Assembly: GCA_963705885.1 (NCBI GenBank)
Contig: OY970120.1
Span: 1,426,001 to 1,490,000, forward strand
Length of the DNA: 64,000 bases
Reading direction: 5' to 3'
Origin: MFD01275-c22 sp963705885
Lineage (GTDB): Bacteria > Actinomycetota > Actinomycetes > JACCUZ01
The position numbers and the translations under genes were made by a program. The notes below the pieces were generated by a model, which saw only the letters and a program-made list of their open reading frames with translations, made no database searches and was not told the origin of the DNA. Below are positions 27,015 to 34,911 of the stretch, piece by piece; position 1 is the first letter of the stretch, and every line of letters begins with the position of its first letter.

Positions 27015-27851
27015 ATGGGCATCCGCAAGTACAAGCCGACCACCCCGGCCCGCCGCGGCTCGAGCGTGGCGGACTTCGTCGAGGTCACGCGCAGCGAGCC
27101 GGAGAAGTCGCTGGTGCGCCCCCTGCACAACAAGGGCGGCCGCAACAACTCCGGCCGCATCACCACCCGCCACCAGGGCGGTGGCCACAAGCGCGCCTAC
27201 CGCGTCATCGACTTCCGCCGGCACGACAAGGACGGTGTGCCCGCGAAGGTGGCCCACATCGAGTACGACCCGAACCGTACGGCCCGCATCGCCCTGCTGC
27301 ACTACCTCGACGGCGAGAAGCGCTACATCATCGCGCCGAACCGCCTCAAGCAGGGTGACCGGATCGAGAACGGGCCGTCGGCCGACATCAAGCCGGGCAA
27401 CAACCTGCCGCTGCGCAACATCCCGGTCGGCACCGTGATCCACGCGATCGAGCTCCGTCCCGGCGGTGGCGCCAAGATCGCCCGCTCGGCCGGGGCCAGC
27501 GTCCAGCTCGTCGCCAAGGACGGGCCGTACGCCCAGCTGCGCATGCCGTCGGGCGAGATCCGCAACGTCGACCTGCGCTGCCGCGCGACGGTCGGCGAGG
27601 TGGGCAACGCCGAGCAGTCGAACATCAACTGGGGCAAGGCCGGCCGCATGCGCTGGAAGGGCAAGCGCCCGACCGTCCGCGGTGTCGCCATGAACCCGGT
27701 TGACCACCCGCACGGTGGTGGTGAGGGCAAGACGTCCGGTGGCCGTCACCCCGTCAACCCCAACGGCAAGCCCGAGGGGCGCACGCGCCGGCCGAACAAG
27801 GCCAGCAACGCGATGATCGTCCGCCGCCGCAAGACCGGCAAGAAGCGCTGA
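27015..27851 (+). CDS. rplB: 50S ribosomal protein L2
   Basis: Universally conserved large-subunit protein needed for subunit joining and peptidyl transfer, 278 residues. Ends with the diagnostic MNPVDHPHGGGEGKTSGGRHP and KKR tail, which includes the functionally important His. Starts MGIRKYKPTTPARRGSSVADF. Position between rplW and rpsS is standard. Confidence 0.98.
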   Translation: MGIRKYKPTTPARRGSSVADFVEVTRSEPEKSLVRPLHNKGGRNNSGRITTRHQGGGHKRAYRVIDFRRHDKDGVPAKVAHIEYDPNRTARIALLHYLDGEKRYIIAPNRLKQGDRIENGPSADIKPGNNLPLRNIPVGTVIHAIELRPGGGAKIARSAGASVQLVAKDGPYAQLRMPSGEIRNVDLRCRATVGEVGNAEQSNINWGKAGRMRWKGKRPTVRGVAMNPVDHPHGGGEGKTSGGRHPVNPNGKPEGRTRRPNKASNAMIVRRRKTGKKR

Positions 27852-27867
27852 TCGGAGATCTGGAACC

Positions 27868-28149
27868 ATGCCGCGTTCCCTGAAGAAGGGTCCCTTCGTG
27901 GACGACCACCTCATCAAGAAGGTGGACGCCCAGAACGACAAGGGCACCAAGAACGTCATCAAGACGTGGTCCAGGCGGTCCATGATCGTTCCGGCCATGC
28001 TCGGCCACACCATCGCGGTGCACGACGGGCGCAAGCACGTCCCGGTGTTCGTCACCGAGTCGATGGTCGGCCACAAGCTGGGCGAGTTCGCCCCCACGCG
28101 GACCTTCCGCGGGCACATCCGTGACGACAGGAGGGCGCGCCGTGGCTGA
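27868..28149 (+). CDS. rpsS: 30S ribosomal protein S19
   Basis: Head protein that contacts S13 and the A-site tRNA, 93 residues. Motifs: MPRSLKKGPFVDDHLIKKV, RRSMIVPAMLGHTIAVHDG, MVGHKLGEFAPTRTF. The last 8 bases overlap the start of rplV, a longer overlap than most in this operon. Confidence 0.98.
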   Translation: MPRSLKKGPFVDDHLIKKVDAQNDKGTKNVIKTWSRRSMIVPAMLGHTIAVHDGRKHVPVFVTESMVGHKLGEFAPTRTFRGHIRDDRRARRG

Positions 28150-28570
28150 CACCAGCACCGTCGAGGCCGACCTGTCCGCCCGCGCACAGGCCCGCCACGT
28201 CCGGGTGACGCCGATGAAGGCGCGCCGCGTCGTTGACCTCATCCGCGGCATGCGGGCCGAGGAGGCGCTCGCCGTCCTCCGGTTCGCGCCGCAGTCCGCG
28301 AGCGAGCCGGTCTACAAGGTCCTGGCGAGCGCCGTCGCCAACGCGCGCTTCACCGCCGAGCGTGACAGTCGGCGCCTCGACGTCGAGGAGCTCGTCGTGC
28401 GCGAGGCATACGTCGACGAGGGCCCGACCATGAAGCGGTTCCGGCCGCGCGCCCAGGGCCGGGCCTACCGCGTCCGCAAGCGCACCAGTCACATCACCGT
28501 GGTGGTCGCGCCGCAGCCGGACGCCAACGACGCGGGCACGCCCGCAGCCACGAAGAGGAGGACCCGATAG
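28142..28570 (+). CDS. rplV: 50S ribosomal protein L22
   Basis: Tunnel protein, 142 residues. The GTG at 28142 was chosen because GGAGGG lies about 7 bp upstream and the product begins VADTSTVEADLSARAQARHVR, in line with the family. A start at 28121 would add 7 unconserved residues. The tunnel hairpin covers MKRFRPRAQGRAYRVRKRTSH. The C-terminus has a short Ala/Lys extension. Stop and rpsC start share one base. Confidence 0.95.
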   Translation: MADTSTVEADLSARAQARHVRVTPMKARRVVDLIRGMRAEEALAVLRFAPQSASEPVYKVLASAVANARFTAERDSRRLDVEELVVREAYVDEGPTMKRFRPRAQGRAYRVRKRTSHITVVVAPQPDANDAGTPAATKRRTR

Positions 28571-29400
28571 TGGGCCAGAAGGTCAATCCCCACGGGTTCC
28601 GCCTGGGCATCTCGACGGACCACAAGAGCAGGTGGTTCGCCGACAGCACCAAGTCGGGACAGCGCTACAGCGACTACGTCAAGGAGGACGTGGCGATCCG
28701 CCGCCTCATGTCCAAGGGCATGGAGCGGGCCGGCATCAGCCGCGTCGAGATCGAGCGCACGCGTGACCGCGTCCGCGTCGACATCCACACGGCGCGCCCC
28801 GGCATCGTCATCGGCCGCCGCGGCGCCGAGGCCGACCGCATCCGCGGCGACCTCGAGAAGCTGACCGGCAAGCAGGTGCAGCTGAACATCCTCGAGGTCA
28901 AGAGCCCCGAGGTCGACGCGCAGCTCGTCGCCCAGGGCGTCGCCGAGCAGCTCTCCAGCCGCGTCTCGTTCCGCCGCGCCATGCGCAAGTCGATGCAGAC
29001 GACGATGAAGGCCGGCGCCAAGGGCATCCGGGTGCAGTGCTCCGGGCGCCTCGGCGGCGCGGAGATGTCCCGGTCGGAGTTCTACCGCGAGGGCAGGGTG
29101 CCGCTGCACACGCTCCGCGCGAACATCGACTACGGCTTCTACGAGGCGAAGACGACCTTCGGCCGCATCGGCGTGAAGGTGTGGATCTACAAGGGCGACG
29201 CGGCCGGCACCAAGGTCGAGCGCGACGCGGCGCAGGCGGCCGCCCGCATGGCCCAGCGTCAGCGCCCCGCGCGCTCGACGCGCCCGCGCCGTGACGAGCG
29301 TCCCGAGGGGGCGGCCCCTGCCGCCGAGGCGACGGCCGTCGCGACCGAGGCCCCGGCCACCGCCGACGCGGCCGCGACGACCAGCGGAACGGAGGCCTGA
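28570..29400 (+). CDS. rpsC: 30S ribosomal protein S3
   Basis: mRNA entry-channel protein with helicase role, 276 residues. N-terminal MGQKVNPHGFRLGIS, KH domain with GIVIGRRGAEADRIR, and C-terminal CSGRLGGAEMSRSEFYREG. About 50 residues past the conserved domain are an Ala/Thr/Pro-rich tail, a common actinobacterial feature. GTG start shares its G with the rplV stop. Confidence 0.98.
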   Translation: MGQKVNPHGFRLGISTDHKSRWFADSTKSGQRYSDYVKEDVAIRRLMSKGMERAGISRVEIERTRDRVRVDIHTARPGIVIGRRGAEADRIRGDLEKLTGKQVQLNILEVKSPEVDAQLVAQGVAEQLSSRVSFRRAMRKSMQTTMKAGAKGIRVQCSGRLGGAEMSRSEFYREGRVPLHTLRANIDYGFYEAKTTFGRIGVKVWIYKGDAAGTKVERDAAQAAARMAQRQRPARSTRPRRDERPEGAAPAAEATAVATEAPATADAAATTSGTEA

Positions 29401-29431
29401 CCATGCCTCCCATTCGAACGGAGTTCTCAGC

Positions 29432-29845
29432 ATGCTGATCCCGCGCAGGGTCAAGCACCGCAAGCAGCACCACCCGGGTCGCTCCGGGGCTGCGAAGGGC
29501 GGCACGAAGATCGCCTTCGGTGACTTCGGCATCCAGGCGGTCGAGCCGGCGTACGTGACCAACCGGCAGATCGAGTCGGCGCGAATCGCCATGACCCGTC
29601 ACATCAAGCGTGGCGGGAAGGTCTGGATCAACATCTACCCGGACCGTCCGCTGACCAAGAAGCCGGCCGAGACGCGCATGGGCTCCGGCAAGGGCTCGCC
29701 CGAGTGGTGGGTCGCCAACGTCAAGCCCGGCCGCGTCATGTTCGAGCTGGCGGGCGTGCCCGAGCCGATCGCCCGCGAGGCGATGCGCCGGGCGATGCAC
29801 AAGCTCCCGATGAAGTGCCGGTTCGTCCGGCGCGAGGAGGTCTGA
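29432..29845 (+). CDS. rplP: 50S ribosomal protein L16
   Basis: Binds near the peptidyl transferase centre and positions the A-site tRNA elbow, 137 residues. MLIPRRVKHRKQHH at the start, GSGKGSPEWWVANVKPGR and RRAMHKLPMKCRFV near the end. An open frame extends upstream to 29291 but only the ATG at 29432 fits the family. One-base overlap with rpmC. Confidence 0.97.
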   Translation: MLIPRRVKHRKQHHPGRSGAAKGGTKIAFGDFGIQAVEPAYVTNRQIESARIAMTRHIKRGGKVWINIYPDRPLTKKPAETRMGSGKGSPEWWVANVKPGRVMFELAGVPEPIAREAMRRAMHKLPMKCRFVRREEV

Positions 29846-30090
29846 TGAGCAGCGTCTCGAACAAGCTCATGGCTCCGCTTCGCTCGCTGGAGGACGACGA
29901 GCTCGTCACCAAGCTGCGCGAGGCCAAGGAGGAGCTGTTCAACCTCCGGTTCCAGGCCGCGACCGGCCAGCTCGAGAGCCACGGCCGCCTCAACGCGGTC
30001 CGCAAGGACATCGCCCGGATCTACACGATCATGCGCGAGCGCGAGCTCGGCATCAGCGCCGTCGAGACCAGCGGCGAGGTGCCCGCATGA
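29845..30090 (+). CDS. rpmC: 50S ribosomal protein L29
   Basis: Small exit-site protein, 81 residues. Helical hairpin with LREAKEELFNLRFQAATGQLES and RKDIARIYTIMRERE. ATG 29845 overlaps the rplP stop by one base, and its own stop overlaps rpsQ by 4 bp. An upstream open frame to 29704 lies inside rplP and is not used. Confidence 0.96.
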   Translation: MSSVSNKLMAPLRSLEDDELVTKLREAKEELFNLRFQAATGQLESHGRLNAVRKDIARIYTIMRERELGISAVETSGEVPA

Positions 30091-30383
30091 GCGAGAAGGC
30101 AGACATGAGCACTGAGAACACGGCCGCGGCTGCCCGCGGCTTCCGGAAGACCCGTGAGGGCCTGGTCGTCAGCGACAAGATGGACAAGACCGTCGTCGTC
30201 GTCGTCGAGGACCGCGTCAAGCACCCGCTGTACGGGAAGGTCATCCGCCGCACGAGCAACCTCAACGCGCACGACGAGGTCAACGAGTGCGGCGTCGGTG
30301 ACCGGGTGCTCCTCATGGAGACCCGGCCGCTGTCGGCGACCAAGCGCTGGCGTGTGGTCCAGGTCCTCGAGAAGGCGAAGTAG
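30087..30383 (+). CDS. rpsQ: 30S ribosomal protein S17
   Basis: Primary 16S rRNA-binding protein with an OB fold, 98 residues. Motifs: GLVVSDKMDKTVVVVVEDRV, HPLYGKVIRRT, DRVLLMETRPLSATKRWRV. The N-terminal 17 residues are a variable extension; a second ATG lies at 30105. ATGA overlap with rpmC. This is the last gene before a 101-bp gap with a hairpin that marks the S10/spc boundary. Confidence 0.96.
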   Translation: MSEKADMSTENTAAAARGFRKTREGLVVSDKMDKTVVVVVEDRVKHPLYGKVIRRTSNLNAHDEVNECGVGDRVLLMETRPLSATKRWRVVQVLEKAK

Positions 30384-30389
30384 TCCATG

Positions 30390-30418
30390 GGACGGCCCCG
30401 GCCCGGCCGCGGCCGTCC
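30390..30418 (+). terminator. Hairpin at the S10/spc operon boundary
   Basis: GGACGGCC (30390-30397) and GGCCGTCC (30411-30418) are exact complements 6 bp after the rpsQ stop, followed by a smaller GAACG/CGTTC hairpin. No T-run. The position equals the break between the S10 and spc operons in E. coli, so it may be a terminator or a processing site. Confidence 0.5.
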
Positions 30419-30484
30419 GCGAAGCGAACGTGTCCGTTCCGCCAGGCTCGACGAGAGAACCGGCGCGACGATCAGGAGAATCAA

Positions 30485-30853
30485 GTGATCCAGCAGGAGT
30501 CGCGACTGCGTGTCGCCGACAACACGGGTGCCAAGGAGCTGCTGTGCATCCGCGTGCTCGGCGGCTCCGGGCGGCGCTACGCCGGCATCGGTGACGTCAT
30601 CGTGGCGACCGTCAAGGACGCCATCCCCGGCGGCAACGTCAAGAAGGGCGAGGTCGTCCGCGCCGTCATCGTGCGCACCGTCAAGGAGCGCCGCCGGCCC
30701 GACGGTTCCTACATCCGCTTCGACGAGAACGCGGCCGTGCTGATCCGTGACGGTGGCGATCCCCGCGGGACGCGCATCTTCGGCCCGGTCGGCCGCGAGC
30801 TGCGCGACAAGCGCTTCATGCGCATCATCTCGCTGGCGCCGGAGGTGCTCTGA
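30485..30853 (+). CDS. rplN: 50S ribosomal protein L14
   Basis: Intersubunit-bridge protein, 122 residues, the exact family length. Starts with GTG as MIQQESRLRVADNTGAKELLCI and contains GDVIVATVKDAIPGGNVKKGEVVRAVIV. A GGAGAA ribosome binding site is present. First gene of the spc operon after the 101-bp gap. rplX begins 2 bp after its stop. Confidence 0.98.
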   Translation: MIQQESRLRVADNTGAKELLCIRVLGGSGRRYAGIGDVIVATVKDAIPGGNVKKGEVVRAVIVRTVKERRRPDGSYIRFDENAAVLIRDGGDPRGTRIFGPVGRELRDKRFMRIISLAPEVL

Positions 30854-30855
30854 CC

Positions 30856-31206
30856 ATGGGAATGAAGATCAAGAAGGGCGACCGCGTCATCGTGGTCTCG
30901 GGCAAGGACAAGGGCGTGTCGGGCAAGGTCATCGAGGCCTACCCGGAGACCCAGCGGGTCCTGGTCGAGGGTGTCAACCGCATCAAGAAGCACACCAAGG
31001 TGGGCCAGTCCACCCGGGGTGCCAAGACGGGCGGCATCGTGACCCAGGAGGCGAGCATCCACGTCAGCAACGTGATGCTGCTCGTCGAGGTCGACGGCAA
31101 GAAGGTCGGCAGCCGTGTGGGGTACCGCGTCGAGACCGTCGAGCGCGACGGCCGTGAGAAGACCGTGCGTGTCCGCTACGCCAAGCGGACCGGTGAGGAC
31201 ATCTGA
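30856..31206 (+). CDS. rplX: 50S ribosomal protein L24
   Basis: Assembly-initiator protein of the large subunit, 116 residues. KOW motif at the N-terminus: KIKKGDRVIVVSGKDKGVSG. GVNRIKKHTKVGQSTRGAKTGGI follows. One-base overlap between its stop and the rplE start. Confidence 0.97.
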   Translation: MGMKIKKGDRVIVVSGKDKGVSGKVIEAYPETQRVLVEGVNRIKKHTKVGQSTRGAKTGGIVTQEASIHVSNVMLLVEVDGKKVGSRVGYRVETVERDGREKTVRVRYAKRTGEDI

Positions 31207-31784
31207 TGAGCACGTCAACCGAAGAGAAGAGCGCGACGGCGATGCCGCGCCTCAAGCAGCGCTACCGCGACGAGATCGTGGCGGGCCTGCGCGAGGAGTT
31301 CCAGTTCGCGAACGTCATGCAGGTGCCCGGCATGACCAAGATCGTGGTCAACATGGGTGTCGGCGACGCGGCGAAGGACTCCAAGCTGATGGACGGGGCG
31401 ATCCGCGACCTGGCCACGATCACCGGTCAGAAGCCGCAGGTCACCAAGGCCCGCAAGTCGATCGCCCAGTTCAAGCTGCGCGAGGGCATGCCGATCGGCG
31501 CCCACGTGACCCTGCGCGGTGACCGGATGTGGGAGTTCCTGGACCGGCTGCTGTCGCTGGCCCTCCCTCGCATCCGTGACTTCCGCGGCCTGTCGCCGAA
31601 GCAGTTCGACGGCAAGGGCAACTACACCTTCGGTCTCAACGAGCAGTCGATGTTCCACGAGATCGACCAGGACAGGATCGACCGCGTCCGCGGCATGGAC
31701 ATCACGGTCGTGACCACCGCCAAGACCGACGACGAGGGTCGCGCGCTCCTGCGCGCCCTCGGGTTCCCGTTCAAGGAGGCCTGA
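31206..31784 (+). CDS. rplE: 50S ribosomal protein L5
   Basis: Binds 5S rRNA in the central protuberance, 192 residues. VPGMTKIVVNMGVGDAAKDSK, ITGQKPQVTKARKSIAQFKLR and KQFDGKGNYTFGLNEQ are conserved family segments. The first 14 or so residues are a variable Ser/Thr extension. Overlaps rplX by one base; rpsN starts 2 bp after the stop. Confidence 0.98.
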   Translation: MSTSTEEKSATAMPRLKQRYRDEIVAGLREEFQFANVMQVPGMTKIVVNMGVGDAAKDSKLMDGAIRDLATITGQKPQVTKARKSIAQFKLREGMPIGAHVTLRGDRMWEFLDRLLSLALPRIRDFRGLSPKQFDGKGNYTFGLNEQSMFHEIDQDRIDRVRGMDITVVTTAKTDDEGRALLRALGFPFKEA

Positions 31785-31786
31785 CC

Positions 31787-31972
31787 GTGGCCAAGACCGC
31801 GCTGATCAACAAGGCTGCGCGCAAGCCGAAGTTCAAGGTGCGGGGCTACACCCGCTGCCAGCGATGCGGCCGACCGCACTCGGTCTACCGCAAGTTCGGG
31901 CTCTGCCGGGTGTGCTTCCGCGAGATGGCGCACGCGGGCGAGCTGCCCGGCATCACCAAGAGCAGCTGGTAG
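31787..31972 (+). CDS. rpsN: 30S ribosomal protein S14, zinc-binding short form
   Basis: Short 61-residue S14 with four zinc-binding cysteines at C24, C27, C40 and C43 (TRCQRCGRPH, GLCRVCFRE). Ends ELPGITKSSW, the hallmark of the short zinc form. Starts with GTG. The cysteine-free long form, where present in actinomycetes, is usually in a zinc-regulated locus elsewhere. Confidence 0.98.
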   Translation: MAKTALINKAARKPKFKVRGYTRCQRCGRPHSVYRKFGLCRVCFREMAHAGELPGITKSSW

Positions 31973-32068
31973 CCCAGCCTCCCGACCGACCCTGTCTCAC
32001 CGACACCGCCACAGGTCCCTCGTCCCGGTGACGAGCGGAAACCAGGGCGAGAAAGCGGCCACCAAGCC

Positions 32069-32476
32069 ATGACGATGACCGACCCGATCGCAGACATGCT
32101 GACGCGTCTGCGCAACGCCAACACGGCCTACCACGACACCGTGGCGATGCCGCACTCCAAGCTCAAGACGCACGTCGCCGAGATCCTCCAGCAGGAGGGC
32201 TACATCGCCGGCTGGCACGTCGACGAGCCGACCGAGGACGAGGTCGGCAAGACCCTCGTGCTCGACCTGAAGTACGGCCCGAACCGAGAGCGCTCCATCG
32301 CGGGCATCAAGCGGATCTCGAAGCCGGGACTGCGGGTCTACGCCAAGTCGACCAACCTGCCGAGGGTCCTCGGTGGCCTGGGCGTCGCGATCATCTCGAC
32401 GTCCTCCGGGCTGCTGACCGACCGCCAGGCCGGCAAGAAGGGCGTGGGCGGGGAAGTCCTCGCCTACGTCTGGTAA
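32069..32476 (+). CDS. rpsH: 30S ribosomal protein S8
   Basis: Central-domain assembly protein, 135 residues. Starts MTMTDPIADMLTRLRNANTAYHD and ends STSSGLLTDRQAGKKGVGGEVLAYVW. A gap of 96 bp separates it from rpsN, relatively long for this operon. In E. coli S8 is the repressor of the spc operon by binding near rplE; no matching site was identified here. Confidence 0.98.
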   Translation: MTMTDPIADMLTRLRNANTAYHDTVAMPHSKLKTHVAEILQQEGYIAGWHVDEPTEDEVGKTLVLDLKYGPNRERSIAGIKRISKPGLRVYAKSTNLPRVLGGLGVAIISTSSGLLTDRQAGKKGVGGEVLAYVW

Positions 32477-32487
32477 GGGGAGAAGCC

Positions 32488-33027
32488 ATGTCGCGAATCG
32501 GACGTCTTCCCATCACCGTCCCCTCGGGCGTCGACGTGTCCCTCGACGGCCGCGCCGTGACCGTGAAGGGCCCCAAGGGCACCCTCACGCACACCGTCGC
32601 CGAGCCGATCGACATCACGCGCGCCGAGGACGGCACGCTGCAGGTGACCCGCCCCGACGACGAGCGCCAGAACCGTGCGCTGCACGGGCTGTCGCGAACG
32701 CTGGTGGCCAACATGGTCATCGGGGTCACCGACGGCTACACCAAGGTGCTCGAGATCGTGGGCACCGGCTACCGCGTGGCGGCCAAGGGAAGCGACCTCG
32801 AGTTCTCCCTCGGCTTCAGCCACCCGGTGCTCGTGCGAGCCCCCGAGGGCATCACCTTCGCGGTCGAGAGCCCCACCCGCTTCTCGGTGTCGGGCAGCGA
32901 CAAGCAGAAGGTCGGCGAGGTCGCCGCGAACATCCGCAAGCTCCGCAAGCCCGACCCGTACAAGGGCAAGGGCGTGCGGTACCAGGGTGAGCACATCCGC
33001 CGCAAGGCTGGAAAGGCTGGTAAGTGA
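32488..33027 (+). CDS. rplF: 50S ribosomal protein L6
   Basis: Large-subunit protein near the factor-binding site, 179 residues. MSRIGRLPITVPSGVDVS start. The C-terminal signature DPYKGKGVRYQGEHIRRKAGK is present. 11 bp after rpsH with AGGGGAGAA as ribosome binding site. Confidence 0.98.
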   Translation: MSRIGRLPITVPSGVDVSLDGRAVTVKGPKGTLTHTVAEPIDITRAEDGTLQVTRPDDERQNRALHGLSRTLVANMVIGVTDGYTKVLEIVGTGYRVAAKGSDLEFSLGFSHPVLVRAPEGITFAVESPTRFSVSGSDKQKVGEVAANIRKLRKPDPYKGKGVRYQGEHIRRKAGKAGK

Positions 33028-33029
33028 CG

Positions 33030-33416
33030 ATGGCCGGAGCTGGCATCGCAGTGAAGATCCGCCGTGGCGACAAGAAGGTCGCCCGGTCGCGCCGGCATCT
33101 GCGGGTGCGCAAGAAGGTCAGCGGCACGACCGCTCGCCCGCGCCTCGTCGTCAGCCGGTCGACCCGGCACGTGTTCGTGCAGGTCGTCGACGACGTCGCG
33201 GGGCGGACGATCGCGTCCGCCTCGACGATGGAGGCGGACCTGCGCGGCGCCGACGGCGACAAGACCGCCAAGGCCCGCACGGTGGGCGAGCTGGTCGGCC
33301 AGCGCGCGAAGGCCGCCGGCGTCGACTCCGTCGTGTTCGACCGGGGCGGCAACCGCTACCACGGTCGCGTCGCGGCCATCGCCGACGGTGCGCGAGAGGC
33401 AGGGCTGTCCCTGTGA
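33030..33416 (+). CDS. rplR: 50S ribosomal protein L18
   Basis: 5S rRNA-binding protein, 128 residues from ATG 33030 (MAGAGIAVKIRRGDKKVARSR). GTG 33024 would overlap the rplF stop as GTGA and add two residues, and is equally possible. Conserved RPRLVVSRSTRHVFVQVVDD and FDRGGNRYHGRVAAIADGARE. Confidence 0.95.
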   Translation: MAGAGIAVKIRRGDKKVARSRRHLRVRKKVSGTTARPRLVVSRSTRHVFVQVVDDVAGRTIASASTMEADLRGADGDKTAKARTVGELVGQRAKAAGVDSVVFDRGGNRYHGRVAAIADGAREAGLSL

Positions 33417-33474
33417 CCGTGACGAAGCGCGGGATCTCCCGCCACCAGATCTGCAACGAGATGAGGGACATCTG

Positions 33475-34086
33475 ATGCCCGGACCCCAGCGTCGAGGTGG
33501 CGCTGCCGGAGGCGGCGACAGCAGCGGCCGCCGCGGCGGCCGCGGCGGCCGTGACGGCGGCGCCACGGAGAAGACCGCGTTCGTCGAGCGCGTCGTCGCC
33601 ATCAACCGTGTCGCCAAGGTCGTGAAGGGCGGCCGGCGCTTCAGCTTCACGGCGCTGGTCGTCGTCGGCGACGGTGACGGCACGGTCGGTGTCGGCTACG
33701 GCAAGGCGAAGGAGGTGCCCGCCGCCATCGCCAAGGGCGTGGAGGAGGCCAAGAAGCACTTCTTCAAGGTCCCCCGGATCCAGGGCACCATCCCGCACCC
33801 GATCCAGGGCGAGAAGGCCGCCGGCGTCGTGATGCTCAAGCCCGCGTCCCCCGGTACCGGCGTCATCGCCGGTGGCCCGGTGCGCGCCGTGCTCGAGTGT
33901 GCCGGCATCCACGACGTGCTGTCGAAGTCGCTCGGCTCGTCCAACCCGATCAACATCGTGCACGCCACGGTGGCGGCCCTGCGCGGCCTCGAGCGTCCGG
34001 AAGAGGTTGCGGCCCGCCGCGGCCTGCCGCTCGAGGACGTCGCGCCCGCCTCGCTGCTGCGCGCACGTGCGGGAGTTGTCACCTGA
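33475..34086 (+). CDS. rpsE: 30S ribosomal protein S5
   Basis: Fidelity-related small-subunit protein, 203 residues. The N-terminal 30 residues are Gly/Arg-rich and low-complexity, a typical actinobacterial extension. The double-stranded RNA-binding domain starts at FVERVVAINRVAKVVKGGRR. The ATG at 33475 is preferred over the longer open frame from 33064, which overlaps rplR. The stop shares one base with the rpmD start. Confidence 0.97.
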   Translation: MPGPQRRGGAAGGGDSSGRRGGRGGRDGGATEKTAFVERVVAINRVAKVVKGGRRFSFTALVVVGDGDGTVGVGYGKAKEVPAAIAKGVEEAKKHFFKVPRIQGTIPHPIQGEKAAGVVMLKPASPGTGVIAGGPVRAVLECAGIHDVLSKSLGSSNPINIVHATVAALRGLERPEEVAARRGLPLEDVAPASLLRARAGVVT

Positions 34087-34271
34087 TGGGCAAGCGCCTC
34101 AAGGTCACCCAGACCCGGTCCGGGATCGGTGGCCGCCAGAACCAGCGCGACACGCTGCGCACGCTCGGGCTCAAGCGCCTCCACGACGTCGTCGTCAAGG
34201 AGGACCGTCCCGAGATCCGCGGCATGGTCAACACGGTGGCCCACCTGGTCACCGTCGAGGAGGTCGACTAG
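34086..34271 (+). CDS. rpmD: 50S ribosomal protein L30
   Basis: Small large-subunit protein, 61 residues. KRLKVTQTRSGIGGRQNQRDTLRTLGL and MVNTVAHLVTVEEV, in the expected two-helix, three-strand arrangement, identify it. ATG overlaps the rpsE stop by one base. A longer open frame upstream from 33897 is inside rpsE. Confidence 0.97.
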   Translation: MGKRLKVTQTRSGIGGRQNQRDTLRTLGLKRLHDVVVKEDRPEIRGMVNTVAHLVTVEEVD

Positions 34272-34273
34272 TC

Positions 34274-34714
34274 ATGACCCTCAAGGTCCACCACCTGCGC
34301 CCGGCGCCAGGAGCCAAGACCGCCAGGACCCGGGTGGGTCGCGGTGAGGGCTCCAAGGGCAAGACGGCCGGCCGCGGCACCAAGGGCACCAAGGCCCGCT
34401 ACCAGGTGCCCGCCCGGTTCGAGGGCGGTCAGATGCCCCTGCACATGCGGCTGCCCAAGCTGCGGGGCTTCAAGAACCCGTTCCGCACGGAGTACCAGGT
34501 CGTGAACCTCGACCGGCTCACCGCGCTCTACCCCGAGGGCGGCGAGGTCACCGTCGAGGACCTGGTCGCCAAGGGAGCGGTCCGCAAGGGCGAGCTCGTC
34601 AAGGTGCTCGGCTCGGGGGAGGCGGGCGTGAAGCTGCAGGTCACCGTGCATGCGTTCTCGGCCAGCGCCAAGGGCAAGATCACGGCGGCCGGAGGCTCGG
34701 CCACCCAGCTCTAG
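34274..34714 (+). CDS. rplO: 50S ribosomal protein L15
   Basis: Late-assembly large-subunit protein, 146 residues. N-terminal Gly-rich stretch RVGRGEGSKGKTAGRGTKG, then the conserved FEGGQMPLHMRLPKLRGFKN. ATG 2 bp after the rpmD stop. It is the last gene before a strong hairpin, so the spc transcript may partly end here before secY. Confidence 0.97.
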   Translation: MTLKVHHLRPAPGAKTARTRVGRGEGSKGKTAGRGTKGTKARYQVPARFEGGQMPLHMRLPKLRGFKNPFRTEYQVVNLDRLTALYPEGGEVTVEDLVAKGAVRKGELVKVLGSGEAGVKLQVTVHAFSASAKGKITAAGGSATQL

Positions 34715-34728
34715 GCAGGCGTCCGGCG

Positions 34729-34757
34729 GCCCGGGCACCCAGCACACGTGCCCGGGC
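34729..34757 (+). terminator. Hairpin between rplO and secY
   Basis: GCCCGGGCAC (34729-34738) and GTGCCCGGGC (34748-34757) are exact complements around a 9-base loop, with further GGC/GCC pairing outside. No T-run. Confidence 0.6.
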
Positions 34758-34785
34758 GCCGCCGTCGCAGGCCCGTCTCGTCCCG

Positions 34786-34814
34786 TCGGACGGTCGGCCC
34801 GGGGCTGTTAGGCT
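34786..34814 (+). promoter_or_regulatory. Possible secY promoter
   Basis: TCGGAC (34786-34791), 17 bp, TAGGCT (34809-34814), just after the rplO hairpin. The -10 is good and the -35 moderate. It would allow secY-adk-map to be expressed separately from the ribosomal genes. Confidence 0.45.
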
Positions 34815-34911
34815 CCCCGACGACCCTGGACAGCCCTCCGGCCCTGGTGCCGGCCCCGCCAGACCACCCGCAGCCCGCCTGCGGGTGAGCGTGAACGTCT
34901 CGGAGGATCTC

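Noticed and set aside
33500..33560. GGC-rich repeats at the rpsE 5' end
   Set aside because: Codes the Gly/Arg-rich N-terminus usual in actinobacterial S5; not a separate element.
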